Assembly: GCF_024505145.1 (NCBI RefSeq)
Contig: NZ_JANIAA010000024.1
Coordinates: forward strand, 1-64,000
Source of the DNA: Streptomyces rugosispiralis
GTDB lineage: Bacteria > Actinomycetota > Actinomycetes > Streptomycetales > Streptomycetaceae
Direction of reading: 5' to 3'
DNA: 64,000 nt
The translations under genes and the position numbers were made by a program. Below, piece after piece: positions 11,488-23,732 of the stretch (position 1 is its first letter; every line of letters starts with the position of its first letter). A model generated the notes under the pieces. That model ran no database searches. It was not told where the DNA came from and saw only the letters and a list, made by a program, of their open reading frames with translations.

Positions 11488-12831
11488 ATGAGAAGCACCG
11501 GGTTCCGCCGTACTCTTATCGCGCTCAGCACGTTCTCCCTCGCCCTCACCGCCTGCGGCGGGTCGGACGACGGGTCGGCGGGCGGCAAGACGCGTATCAC
11601 GGTCAACTGCATGCCGCCCAAGAGCGCCAAGGTCGACCGCAGGTTCTTCGAGGAGGACATCGCCTCCTTCGAGAAGCAGAACCCGGACATCGACGTCGTC
11701 GCGCATGACGCGTTCCCCTGCCAGGACCCGAAGACGTTCGACGCCAAACTGGCCGGCGGCCAGATGGAGAACGTCTTCTACACGTACTTCACCGACGCCG
11801 GACACGTGGTCGACATCAACCAGGCGGCCGATCTCACCCCGTACATCAAGGAGTTGAAGAGCTACTCCACCCTCCAGAAGCAGCTGCGCGACATCTACAC
11901 GGTCGACGGCAAGATCTACGGCATCCCGCGCACCGGCTACTCGATGGGTCTGATCTACAACCGCAAGCTCTTCGAGAGGGCCGGACTCGACCCCGACCAG
12001 CCGCCGGCGACGTGGGAGGAGGTCCGCGCCGACGCCAAGCGGATCGCCAAGCTGGGCGGTGGCACGGTCGGCTACGCGGACTACAGCGCCCAGAACCAGG
12101 GCGGCTGGCACTTCACCGCCGAGCTGTACTCACAGGGCGGCGATGTCGTCAGCGCCGACGGCAAGAAGGCCACCATCGACACCCCCGAGGCGCGGGCCGT
12201 CCTGCGGAACCTGCACGACATGCGCTGGGTGGACGACTCGATGGGCAGCAAACAGCTCCTGGTCATCAACGACGCCCAGCAGCTGATGGGCTCCGGAAAG
12301 CTGGGCATGTACCTGGCCGCGCCCGACAACATCCCGATCCTGGTGAAGGAGAAGGGCGGCAACTACAAGGATCTCGCCATCGCCCCCATGCCCGGTGGCA
12401 AGGGCACGCTCATCGGCGGCGACGGCTATATGTTCCAGAAGAAGGACACGCCCGCCCAGATCCGGGCCGGCCTCAAGTGGCTCGACCACATGTTCCTCAC
12501 CCCGGGCGAGGGCTTCCTCGGCGACTACGTCCGCGCCAAGAAGCGACACGCCCCGGTGGGCCTGCCCGAGCCGCGGCTGTTCACCGGCGCCGCCGACGCC
12601 AAGGACCAGCAGGTCAAGAAGGCCAACGCCAATGTTCCCGTGGGCAATTACCAGACCTTCCTCGACGGCAACCACAAGCTGCGGATGAAGATCGAGCCGC
12701 CGCACGCCCAGCAGATCTACTCCGTGCTGGACGGGGCCGTCTCCGCCGTCCTCACCAAGAAGGACGCCGATGTCGACCAGCTCCTGAAGGAAGCCTCCGG
12801 CAAGATCGACAGCATTCTGGCCCGGGGCTGA
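11488..12831 (+). CDS. ABC transporter sugar-binding lipoprotein
   Basis: 447-residue extracellular solute-binding protein (family 1, MalE-like). The N terminus is a lipoprotein signal peptide with lipobox LTAC followed by GGS, so the mature protein is anchored outside the membrane. The ATG at 11488 is preceded by AGAGGGG at a suitable distance; a longer frame upstream lacks this. Two permease genes follow 4 nt downstream, so this is the receptor of a carbohydrate importer. No ATPase gene is present; Streptomyces sugar importers commonly share the ATPase MsiK. From the neighbouring glucanase and glucosidase the ligand is probably an alpha-gluco-oligosaccharide, possibly alpha-1,3-linked. Confidence 0.92.
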   Translation: MRSTGFRRTLIALSTFSLALTACGGSDDGSAGGKTRITVNCMPPKSAKVDRRFFEEDIASFEKQNPDIDVVAHDAFPCQDPKTFDAKLAGGQMENVFYTYFTDAGHVVDINQAADLTPYIKELKSYSTLQKQLRDIYTVDGKIYGIPRTGYSMGLIYNRKLFERAGLDPDQPPATWEEVRADAKRIAKLGGGTVGYADYSAQNQGGWHFTAELYSQGGDVVSADGKKATIDTPEARAVLRNLHDMRWVDDSMGSKQLLVINDAQQLMGSGKLGMYLAAPDNIPILVKEKGGNYKDLAIAPMPGGKGTLIGGDGYMFQKKDTPAQIRAGLKWLDHMFLTPGEGFLGDYVRAKKRHAPVGLPEPRLFTGAADAKDQQVKKANANVPVGNYQTFLDGNHKLRMKIEPPHAQQIYSVLDGAVSAVLTKKDADVDQLLKEASGKIDSILARG

Positions 12832-12835
12832 CCCG

Positions 12836-13792
12836 ATGACCAAGACCGCCGCGCGACCGCCCGCCGAGGCGATCGCCGTCCACCCCGCGCAGGCGCCGCC
12901 CCCGGCGGGGGGTCGGGGGCGGCGCCGTCTCGCCGACCAGGTCGGGGCCTATGGCTTCCTCCTCGGCGGCCTGATCTGTTTCGCGCTGTTCTCCTGGTAT
13001 CCGGCGATCCGCGCGGTCGTGATCGCCTTCCAGAAGTACACGCCCGGCTCGTCCCCCGAATGGGTCGGCACCGCCAACTTCACCCGCGTACTGCACGATC
13101 CGGAGTTCACCGCGGCCTGGCGGAACACCCTCACCTTCACCCTGCTGGCGCTGCTCATCGGCTTCGCGATCCCGTTCCTGCTCGCCCTGGTGCTCAATGA
13201 ACTCCGGCACGCCAAGGCGTTCTTCAGGGTCGTGGTCTATCTGCCGGTGATGATCCCGCCGGTGGTCAGCGCCCTGCTGTGGAAGTGGTTCTACGACCCG
13301 GGCGCCGGGCTGGCCAACGAGGCGCTGCGCTTCCTGCACCTGCCCACCTCGAACTGGTCCAACGGCGCCCACACCGCCCTGATCTCCCTCGTCATCGTGG
13401 CCACCTGGGCCAATATGGGCGGCACCGTCCTGATCTACCTGGCGGCGCTGCAGTCCATCCCCGGTGAGCTGTACGAGGCGGCCGAACTCGACGGCGCGAG
13501 CCTGCTGCAGCGCGTCCGGCACGTCACGATCCCGCAGACGCGGTTCGTGATCCTCATGCTGATGCTGTTGCAGATCATCGCGACGATGCAGGTCTTCACC
13601 GAGCCGTTCGTGATCACCGGCGGTGGCCCGGAGAACGCCACGGTCACCGTTCTCTACCTGATCTACAAGTACGCCTTCCTCTACAACGACTTCGGTGGCG
13701 CCTGCGCGCTGAGCGTGATGCTGCTCGTGCTGCTCGGCGCCTTCTCCGCCCTCTATCTGCGGCTCACCCGCTCCGGGGAGGACGCCATATGA
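12836..13792 (+). CDS. Sugar ABC transporter permease, MalF type
   Basis: 318-residue integral membrane permease with six predicted segments. The cytoplasmic EAA loop is visible as LYEAAELDGASLLQRV, the site that contacts the ATPase. The N-terminal 30 residues are proline- and alanine-rich and cytoplasmic. It starts 4 nt after the binding-protein stop and overlaps the second permease by 4 nt (ATGA), as expected for a coupled heterodimer. It imports the oligosaccharide captured by the lipoprotein encoded upstream. Confidence 0.93.
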   Translation: MTKTAARPPAEAIAVHPAQAPPPAGGRGRRRLADQVGAYGFLLGGLICFALFSWYPAIRAVVIAFQKYTPGSSPEWVGTANFTRVLHDPEFTAAWRNTLTFTLLALLIGFAIPFLLALVLNELRHAKAFFRVVVYLPVMIPPVVSALLWKWFYDPGAGLANEALRFLHLPTSNWSNGAHTALISLVIVATWANMGGTVLIYLAALQSIPGELYEAAELDGASLLQRVRHVTIPQTRFVILMLMLLQIIATMQVFTEPFVITGGGPENATVTVLYLIYKYAFLYNDFGGACALSVMLLVLLGAFSALYLRLTRSGEDAI

Positions 13793-14664
13793 GCACCCGG
13801 ACCCTCGTCTCCCCCGCCGCCCTGGCCCGTCCCCGCGGCCGGGCCGTCTACTGGACGGTCTTCACCGCCGTGGTGGTGCTGTTCGCGATCGCCTTCCTCT
13901 TCCCGGTCTACTGGATGGTGACCGGTGCGATGAAGTCGCCGGACGAGGTGGCGCGAACCCCGCCCACCCTCGCTCCGAAGGAGTGGCACCTCAGCGGTTA
14001 CGGCGACGCCTGGGACCTGATGCAGCTTCCGCAGCACCTGTGGAACACGGTGGTCCAGGCGGCCGGGGCCTGGCTGTTCCAGCTGGTCTTCTGCACGGCC
14101 GCCGCCTACGCCCTGTCCAAGCTGAAGCCCGCCTTCGGCAAGGTGATCCTCGGTGGCATCCTGGCGACGCTGATGGTCCCGGCCCAGGCGCTGGTGGTGC
14201 CGAAGTACCTGACCGTCGCCGACCTGCCGCTGATCCACACCAGCCTGCTCAACGACCCGCTCGCGATCTGGCTGCCGGCCGTCGCCAACGCCTTCAACCT
14301 CTATCTCCTCAAGCGGTTCTTCGACCAGATCCCGCGCGATGTCCTGGAGGCCGCCGAGATCGACGGCGCCGGAAGGCTGCGCACCCTGTGGTCGATCGTG
14401 CTGCCCATGTCGCGTCCGGTGCTCGGCGTTGTGTCGATCTTCGCACTGGTGGCGGTGTGGCAGGACTTCCTGTGGCCGCTGATGGTCTTCTCCGACACCG
14501 GCAAGCAGCCGATCAGCGTGGCACTCGTCCAGCTGTCGCAGAACATCCAGCTGACCGTGCTCATCGCCGCGATGGTCATCGCCAGCATCCCGATGGTCGC
14601 GCTGTTCCTCGTCTTCCAGCGGCACATCATCGCCGGGATCAGCGCGGGCAGCACGAAGGGCTGA
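13789..14664 (+). CDS. Sugar ABC transporter permease, MalG type
   Basis: 291-residue partner permease. The EAA loop reads VLEAAEIDGAGRLRTLWSI, and the C terminus has the membrane segments and hydrophilic tail usual for MalG-like proteins. The ATG lies inside the stop region of the first permease (ATGA overlap), indicating translational coupling and equal stoichiometry. The glucosidase gene follows after 30 nt on the same strand, so import and cytoplasmic cleavage are probably co-transcribed. Confidence 0.93.
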   Translation: MSTRTLVSPAALARPRGRAVYWTVFTAVVVLFAIAFLFPVYWMVTGAMKSPDEVARTPPTLAPKEWHLSGYGDAWDLMQLPQHLWNTVVQAAGAWLFQLVFCTAAAYALSKLKPAFGKVILGGILATLMVPAQALVVPKYLTVADLPLIHTSLLNDPLAIWLPAVANAFNLYLLKRFFDQIPRDVLEAAEIDGAGRLRTLWSIVLPMSRPVLGVVSIFALVAVWQDFLWPLMVFSDTGKQPISVALVQLSQNIQLTVLIAAMVIASIPMVALFLVFQRHIIAGISAGSTKG

Positions 14665-14694
14665 CACCGCCCCCTCGACAGAAAGGCTCCCACC

Positions 14695-16293
<1,599 letters not shown>

Positions 16294-16348
16294 GCCGCCA
16301 CCATCGCACCGCGCTATCCCACCACCCCCACCACGAAGGGATCAGCAC

Positions 16349-18538
16349 ATGCACCACAGCGGTACCGCATCGGCATCCACCAAACGCCTGTCGGCGATCG
16401 GCGCGGCCGTCGCCCTCGCGGCCGGCACGCTCGTCGCCCTGACCCCCACGGCCGCACACGCGGCGGCGGGCGCCTCCCTGCCGTTCACCTCGGCCGAGGC
16501 CGAGTCGGCCACCACCACGGGGGCGAAGATCGGCCCCGACTTCACCCAGGGCACGCTCGCCTCCGAGGCGTCCGGGCGCCAGGCCGTCCGCCTCGCCGCC
16601 GGACAGCGCGTGGAGTTCACCGCGCCGCGCGCGGCCAACGCGGTGAACGTGGCCTACAACGTGCCCGACGGCCAGTCGGGCACGCTCAACGTCTACGTCA
16701 ACGGCACCAAGCTGGCCAAGACCATCGCGGTCACGTCCAAGTACTCGTACGTGGACACCGGCTGGATCGCGGGTTCGAAGACCCACCACCTCTACGACAA
16801 CGCCCGGCTGCTGCTCGGGCGACACGTCCAGGCCGGTGACAAGGTCGCCTTCGAGGCGGCGAACACCCAGGTCACCGTGGACGTGGCCGACTTCGAGCAG
16901 GTCGCGGCGGCCGCCTCGCAACCCGCCGGATCGGTGTCCGTCACCTCCAAGGGCGCCGACCCGAGCGGGCAGGGCGACTCCACCCAGGCGTTCCGGGACG
17001 CCATCGCCGCCGCCCAGGGCGGAGTGGTCTGGATCCCGCCGGGTGACTACAGGCTGACCTCCTCGCTGAACGGCGTCCAGAACGTCACCCTGCAGGGCGC
17101 CGGCGGCTGGCACTCCGTGGTGCACACCTCGCGGTTCATCGACCAGTCCGGCTCCGCCGGCAACGTGCACATCAAGGACTTCGCGGTCATCGGCGAGGTC
17201 ACCGAGCGCGTCGACTCCAACCCCGACAACTTCGTCAACGGCTCGCTCGGTCCGGACTCCAGTGTGTCGGGCATGTGGCTGCAGCACCTGAAGGTCGGTC
17301 TGTGGCTGATGGGCAACAACGACAACCTCGTGGTCGAGAACAACCGCTTCCTGGACATGACGGCCGACGGTCTCAACCTCAACGGCACCGCCAAGAACGT
17401 ACGCGTGCGGAACAACTTCCTGCGCAACCAGGGCGACGACGCGCTCGCCATGTGGTCGCTGAACTCGCCGGACACCAACAGCAGCTTCGAGAACAACACC
17501 ATCTCGCAGCCGAACCTCGCCAATGGCATCGCGATCTACGGCGGTACGGACATCACCGTCAGGAACAACCTCATCTCCGACACCAACGCCCTGGGCAGCG
17601 GTATCGCCATCTCCAACCAGAAGTTCATGGACCCGTTCCACCCGCTGGCCGGCACGATCACGGTCGACGGCAACACGCTGGTCCGCGCGGGCGCCATGAA
17701 CCCCAACTGGAACCACCCGATGGGCGCCCTGCGCGTCGACTCCTACGACAGCGCGATCGAGGCCACCGTCAACATCACCAACACGACCATCACCGACAGC
17801 CCGTACAGCGCCTTCGAGTTCGTCTCGGGTGGCGGCAGGGGCTACGCGGTCAAGAACGTCAATGTGTCCGGCGCGACCGTGACCAACCCCGGAACGGTCG
17901 TCGTCCAGGCCGAGGCGCAGGGGGCGGCGAAGTTCAGCGATGTCACGGCCTCCAGCGTCGGCGCGGCGGGCGTCTACAACTGCCCGTACCCATCCGGCTC
18001 CGGGACCTTCGGTCTCACCGACGGCGGTGGCAACTCCGGCTGGAGCAGCACCTGGTCGGACTGCTCCAGCTGGCCCCAGCCCGGCCAGGGCAACCCGGAT
18101 CCCGACCCGGGCCGCAACCTCGCCAAGGGCCGCCCGGCCACCGCTACCGGCTCTTGGGACGTCTACACCCCCGACAAGGCGGTCGACGGCGACGCGAACA
18201 GCTACTGGGAGTCGACCAACAACGCCTTTCCGCAGGCCCTGACCGTGGACCTGGGCTCCAGCCAGGCGGTCCGCCGGCTGGTGCTGAAGCTGCCGCCGTC
18301 CTCGGCGTGGGGCGCCCGCACCCAGACGCTGTCCGTGCTGGGCAGCACCGACGGCTCCGCGTACTCGACGGTGGTGGGCTCGCAGGGCTACCGCTTCGAC
18401 CCGGTGTCCGGCAACAAGGTCACCGTCACCCTGCCCGGCAGCACGAATGTGCGCTATCTGAGGCTCAACGTCACCGGTAACACCGGCTGGCCGGCCGCCC
18501 AGGTCAGTGAGGTGGAGGCGTATCTGACCTCCTCGTGA
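16349..18538 (+). CDS. Secreted GH87 alpha-1,3-glucanase (mutanase) with carbohydrate-binding modules
   Basis: 729-residue secreted enzyme. The signal peptide ends near AHAAAG. Next comes an N-terminal CBM6/35-like beta-sandwich (about 30-190), then a right-handed beta-helix catalytic domain (about 195-580), a proline-rich linker (NPDPDPGR), and a C-terminal F5/8-type (CBM32-like) domain (about 590-729). Catalytic aspartates of GH87 are recognisable: Asp340 in ADGLN and Asp363-Asp364 in GDDA, with spacing of 23 and 1 residues as expected for the family. It should cut alpha-1,3-glucan outside the cell, a polymer of fungal walls and of streptococcal mutan. The start is set at the ATG before the signal peptide. 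It is the last gene of the sugar operon. Confidence 0.88.
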   Translation: MHHSGTASASTKRLSAIGAAVALAAGTLVALTPTAAHAAAGASLPFTSAEAESATTTGAKIGPDFTQGTLASEASGRQAVRLAAGQRVEFTAPRAANAVNVAYNVPDGQSGTLNVYVNGTKLAKTIAVTSKYSYVDTGWIAGSKTHHLYDNARLLLGRHVQAGDKVAFEAANTQVTVDVADFEQVAAAASQPAGSVSVTSKGADPSGQGDSTQAFRDAIAAAQGGVVWIPPGDYRLTSSLNGVQNVTLQGAGGWHSVVHTSRFIDQSGSAGNVHIKDFAVIGEVTERVDSNPDNFVNGSLGPDSSVSGMWLQHLKVGLWLMGNNDNLVVENNRFLDMTADGLNLNGTAKNVRVRNNFLRNQGDDALAMWSLNSPDTNSSFENNTISQPNLANGIAIYGGTDITVRNNLISDTNALGSGIAISNQKFMDPFHPLAGTITVDGNTLVRAGAMNPNWNHPMGALRVDSYDSAIEATVNITNTTITDSPYSAFEFVSGGGRGYAVKNVNVSGATVTNPGTVVVQAEAQGAAKFSDVTASSVGAAGVYNCPYPSGSGTFGLTDGGGNSGWSSTWSDCSSWPQPGQGNPDPDPGRNLAKGRPATATGSWDVYTPDKAVDGDANSYWESTNNAFPQALTVDLGSSQAVRRLVLKLPPSSAWGARTQTLSVLGSTDGSAYSTVVGSQGYRFDPVSGNKVTVTLPGSTNVRYLRLNVTGNTGWPAAQVSEVEAYLTSS

Positions 18539-18592
18539 TCCCATCTTCGCGCCGGGGAGCGAGGTGTGGATCAAGGCCATCACCAGGAGACC

Positions 18593-20076
<1,484 letters not shown>

Positions 20077-20094
20077 CCTCCCCGCTCTTCTGGT

Positions 20095-20132
20095 CCGCCG
20101 CCCACCCGCGCCCGAGCGCGGGTGGGCGGCGG
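20095..20132. terminator. Bidirectional terminator hairpin between argG and the GH9 gene
   Basis: A perfect 17-bp GC-rich stem (20095-20111 with 20116-20132) closes a 4-nt CCGA loop. It stands between two convergent stop codons, so it can serve both genes. Confidence 0.85.
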
Positions 20133-20152
20133 CGTGTTCCGGCCGGGCCGGG

Positions 20153-22078
20153 TCAGCGCACGGACTGCTCCGCCGTGCCGCCGCCCAGACCGCCGACGTA
20201 CGAGGCGATCCAGGCCAGCGGGGCGTTCCAGTTGATGGTGATCTCGTTGGTGGAGAACGCCATCAGGTTGTCGGTGTAGCACATCGCCGGGGCGCAGCCC
20301 TTCAGCTTCTTCTTGGCCACCGGGTCCTGCAGCCCGGAGTTCGGGCCACCGGCCAGCGAGCCGGGCGGCGGATGCGGCAGCCGGTGGTCGCGCTGGTGGG
20401 CCCAGAAGCGGTGGTGCTGGTTGTGCGAGTCCCGTTCGCCGTAGCCGGTGACATAGGACTGGTTGAGCGGATTGCCGCCCAGCAGATAGTCCATGCCGCG
20501 GAGCACCGCGTCGAGGTAGCGGTCCTTGCCCGTCAGGTCGTGTGCGGTGGCGAGCACGATCATGTTGTTGAGCACCTGGCTGTTGGAGCCCCACTCGTAC
20601 TTGCCGTCCTTGGGCGCGTACGGCACGCCGTAGGCCGACTTGGCGGAGTCCGCGGCGTAGCGGTCGGCGGCCGTCGTCACCATCGCGCGCACCTCGGCGC
20701 GCTGCTTCTGGGTGAGCTTGTTGGGGACGGTGGCCAGGTCCAGCGCCCCGAGGCCCGCGGTCGAGGCCCACGACATGGCGCCGCCACGCGGGAAGAGCGC
20801 GCCCACGTCGCGGTGGAGCGGCGAGTCGAGCACCGCCTTGGCATAGCCGTGGTCGCCGGTGGTGATGAACAGCTCGGCCGCGGCCCAGTAGAACTCGTCG
20901 CCGACGTGCCGGTCGCCGTAGGCCCCGCCGCCCGTGGAGTCCTTGTCGCTGGCGAAGATCTTCGGATGTGCCTTGGCCGCGTCCCACGCGGTCCGGGCCG
21001 CGTGCAGACAGCGGGCGGCGAACTCCGGGTCGTAGGACTTGAACAGCCGGGCGCTCTGCGCGGCGGACGCCGCCAGGTTGAGCGTGGCCGCGGTGGACGG
21101 CTTGTGCAGCTCGCGCTGCTGGTGGTCCTGGTCCGGCCGGGTCGGGAACCCGGTCCACTGCTTGTCGTGCACCTTATGGAACGCCATACCGGCGAGCGGT
21201 TTGCCCTGCGGCACCTGCATGCGCAGCAGGAATTCCATCTCCCAGCGGGCCTCGTCGAGGATGTCCGGGACGCCGTTGCCACGCTCGGGCACCCGGAGCC
21301 GGCCGTCGCCCAGCGGCGCGGCGTCGACGCCCTTGGTGGTGCGGGTGCGCTCATACGCGGACATCAGCTGGGCCACCGAGATACCGCCGTTGACGACGTA
21401 CTTGCCCTGGTCACCGGCGTCGTACCAGCCACCGGCGACATTGCGGCGGTAGTCGCACACGCCCTTCTGGCACGGAACGTCGGTGTCGCCCCGGTGCGGG
21501 GCCGCCTTGTCATGTCCCGCGGGACGGGCGTACTTGGGGCCCACCAGGTCCGCGTCGATCTTGATGCCGCTGCGGTTGTGGTAGAAGTACGCGAGCGCGT
21601 CGCTCCGCAGTGAGTCGTAGAGGTGGTCGCCGATGGCGAACGGCTCGCTCTTCTTCCCGCCGATGGTGACGGTGTAGCCCTGGCCCGCGTCCGTGACCTT
21701 GCTGAAGTCGAAGGTCTGGACGTGTTGGCGGGAGCTGGGGTCCACGCCCGCGGGGATGGTGGTGCCGCGCGCCCGCTCGGTGCCGTCGGCGGCCCGGAGC
21801 GTCCAGGTCAGCGGCTTGGTGGCGGGGGTGACGACGGTGCCCTTCTTGGGGCCGTGGGTCAGATAGCCGACCTGGTTCACCCGCACCGGCGAGCCGGTGT
21901 CGGCCTTGGGAGCGGCCGTCCCGGCGGCGTGCCGCGTGTGGTGGTCCACGGCACCCGCCGCGGGCGCGGTCAGGGCGCCGAGGGTCAGTCCGGCCGCGAC
22001 CGCCGCGCCCACCATGCGCCGGCGGCGGCGGTCGGTCCGGTCAGGGGTCATCCGTACGCGAGGAGCAGTAGCAGACAA
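20153..22078 (-). CDS. Secreted GH9 endoglucanase (cellulase)
   Basis: 641 residues. An arginine-rich N terminus (RTDRRRRR) and hydrophobic segment form a signal peptide, possibly Tat-like. An Ig-like domain with RVNQVGY (about 68-155) precedes the (alpha/alpha)6 GH9 barrel. Catalytic features: GGWYDAGDQGKY with the two aspartates, the substrate histidine region NQHHRFW, and the terminal acid Glu in NLMAFSTNEITINW. No cellulose-binding module is present, unlike many Streptomyces GH9 enzymes. A TTG at 22078 has GGAAG 9 nt upstream; an ATG nine codons later (22051) is the alternative start. It probably cleaves beta-1,4-glucans outside the cell. Confidence 0.9.
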   Translation of the reverse strand: MSATAPRVRMTPDRTDRRRRRMVGAAVAAGLTLGALTAPAAGAVDHHTRHAAGTAAPKADTGSPVRVNQVGYLTHGPKKGTVVTPATKPLTWTLRAADGTERARGTTIPAGVDPSSRQHVQTFDFSKVTDAGQGYTVTIGGKKSEPFAIGDHLYDSLRSDALAYFYHNRSGIKIDADLVGPKYARPAGHDKAAPHRGDTDVPCQKGVCDYRRNVAGGWYDAGDQGKYVVNGGISVAQLMSAYERTRTTKGVDAAPLGDGRLRVPERGNGVPDILDEARWEMEFLLRMQVPQGKPLAGMAFHKVHDKQWTGFPTRPDQDHQQRELHKPSTAATLNLAASAAQSARLFKSYDPEFAARCLHAARTAWDAAKAHPKIFASDKDSTGGGAYGDRHVGDEFYWAAAELFITTGDHGYAKAVLDSPLHRDVGALFPRGGAMSWASTAGLGALDLATVPNKLTQKQRAEVRAMVTTAADRYAADSAKSAYGVPYAPKDGKYEWGSNSQVLNNMIVLATAHDLTGKDRYLDAVLRGMDYLLGGNPLNQSYVTGYGERDSHNQHHRFWAHQRDHRLPHPPPGSLAGGPNSGLQDPVAKKKLKGCAPAMCYTDNLMAFSTNEITINWNAPLAWIASYVGGLGGGTAEQSVR

Positions 22079-22243
22079 GACTCAGCACTTCCGGGGGTCG
22101 GCGTCTCTTCCGTCCCTCAGAGGCTATGAAGAGGCCCTGGCCTGCAGCTTCGTACGCTTAGCCGAAATCCGGGTACCCCAGGTGACCGAGACCGGCCTCC
22201 GTCAATCGAGGTATCGCGCCAGGTGAGCCGCGGTGGGGGCGGG

Positions 22244-23518
22244 CTACCAGCGGGCGAGGTCCGCCTGGAAGGACGGGTCGAAGCGCCGCATGTAGCCGGT
22301 GTCGTCGCGGTTGCGCAGTCCGCACCGGACGTACTGCTCATGCAGGCGGGCCAGGGCGTCGGGGTCCAGCTCCACGCCGAGACCGGGGGCGGACGGGACG
22401 GGCACCGCGCCGTCCACGAAGGTCAGCGCGCCGTCCACGATCACGTCCTCGGTCTTCCACGGCCAGTGGGTGTCACAGGCGTAGGTGAGGTTCGGGGTGG
22501 CCGCGGCGAGGTGGGTCATCGCGGCCAGGCTGATGCCCAGGTGCGAGTTCGAGTGCATGGACAGGCCCATGCCGAAGGTGTCGCAGATGCCGGAGAGCAG
22601 CTTGGAACGGCGCAGCCCGCCCCAGTAGTGGTGGTCGGAGAGGACGACCTGGACGGCGTCGGCGGCCACCGCGGGGGCCAGCTCGTCGAAGGCCACCACG
22701 CACATGTTGGTGGCCAGCGGCATGGGGACCTCGCGGGCGACCGCGGCCATGCCGTCGATCCCGGGGGTGGGGTCCTCCAGATACTCCAGCACGCCCTCGA
22801 GAGCGCGCCCGACCTTCACCGAGGTCTCCGTCGTCCAGACGGCATTGGGGTCCAGGCGCAGCGGATGGCCGGGGAAGGCGCGGCGCAGCGCCCGGATCGC
22901 CTCGATCTCCTCCTCGGGGGGCCGGACGCCGCCCTTCAGCTTGATCGCGGTGAATCCGTAGTCGTCCACCATCCGGCGGGCCTGCGCCACGATGGCATCG
23001 GGGTCGAGGGCCTCGCCCCACTCGTCCGGCTCCTGGCCGGGGTGGGCGGCCCACTTGTAGAAGAGGTACGCGCTGAACGGGACGGCGGACCGTACGGCGC
23101 CGCCGAGCAGATCGCTGACCGGGCGGCCGATGGCCTTGCCCTGGATGTCCAGGAGCGCCACCTCGAACGGGGAGACCACCCGGTCGACGGTGCTGCTGGT
23201 GGTGATCATGCCGGTGAGCCCGGAGCCTCCGGAGCCGCCCACGCGGTCGATGACCCGCTGGACGCGCTGGTGCAGTTCCTCGGTGGCGAAGGCGTCCAGG
23301 CCGACGATCTCGTGTCCGACGGCCGCCAGGCGCTCCAGGTGGAGTTCGTCGGCGTAGGTCTCGCCGAGCCCGGTCAGGCCCGCGTCGGTGTGGATCTGCA
23401 CGATCGAGCGGAGCGCGAAGGGCTCGTGGACGCCGACGGAGTTGAGCAGGGCCGGGTCGCGGAAGGCGACGGGGGTGATGGTGACATCCGTGATGCGCAG
23501 GGGTGCTCCGTCAGACAT
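22244..23518 (-). CDS. Glucarate dehydratase family enzyme (enolase superfamily)
   Basis: 424 residues. Expected reaction: D-glucarate (or L-idarate) to 5-keto-4-deoxyglucarate. The superfamily capping domain is followed by a barrel with the KxK base motif (AIKLKGG), metal ligands beginning RLDPNAVW, a SDHHYWGGL strand, and the catalytic histidine in MHSNSHLGIS, which follows the glucarate dehydratase pattern rather than that of mandelate racemase. Start ATG 23518. A divergent MFS gene of the anion:cation symporter group faces it across a 214-bp promoter region, consistent with paired sugar-diacid uptake and dehydration. A related acid sugar as substrate cannot be excluded. Confidence 0.85.
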   Translation of the reverse strand: MSDGAPLRITDVTITPVAFRDPALLNSVGVHEPFALRSIVQIHTDAGLTGLGETYADELHLERLAAVGHEIVGLDAFATEELHQRVQRVIDRVGGSGGSGLTGMITTSSTVDRVVSPFEVALLDIQGKAIGRPVSDLLGGAVRSAVPFSAYLFYKWAAHPGQEPDEWGEALDPDAIVAQARRMVDDYGFTAIKLKGGVRPPEEEIEAIRALRRAFPGHPLRLDPNAVWTTETSVKVGRALEGVLEYLEDPTPGIDGMAAVAREVPMPLATNMCVVAFDELAPAVAADAVQVVLSDHHYWGGLRRSKLLSGICDTFGMGLSMHSNSHLGISLAAMTHLAAATPNLTYACDTHWPWKTEDVIVDGALTFVDGAVPVPSAPGLGVELDPDALARLHEQYVRCGLRNRDDTGYMRRFDPSFQADLARW

Positions 23519-23684
23519 CGACGTCCATTCATATGGTTGAACAGATGGTAGGTCCGTGAACCCTATCAAGTGGCTGCCCCACCGACGAGCAGCCAAAACA
23601 CCCATCACAACTCATGTGATTCCGCGTGGAATTGTTGCTTCCGGAGTCATTGACCGAGGGAACGGGCGATCGTAGGGTCTGCAC

Positions 23685-23699
23685 CCCACTGCCAGTGGG
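23685..23699. promoter_or_regulatory. Operator-like palindrome in the glucarate divergent promoter region
   Basis: CCCACTG and CAGTGGG are perfect 7-bp arms around a single C, placed 34 nt before the MFS start codon and inside the shared promoter region. No regulator gene is adjacent, so the binding protein is unknown. Confidence 0.5.
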
Positions 23700-23732
23700 T
23701 TCATGTGCATGAACGAAGCGAGGAGAGCCGCC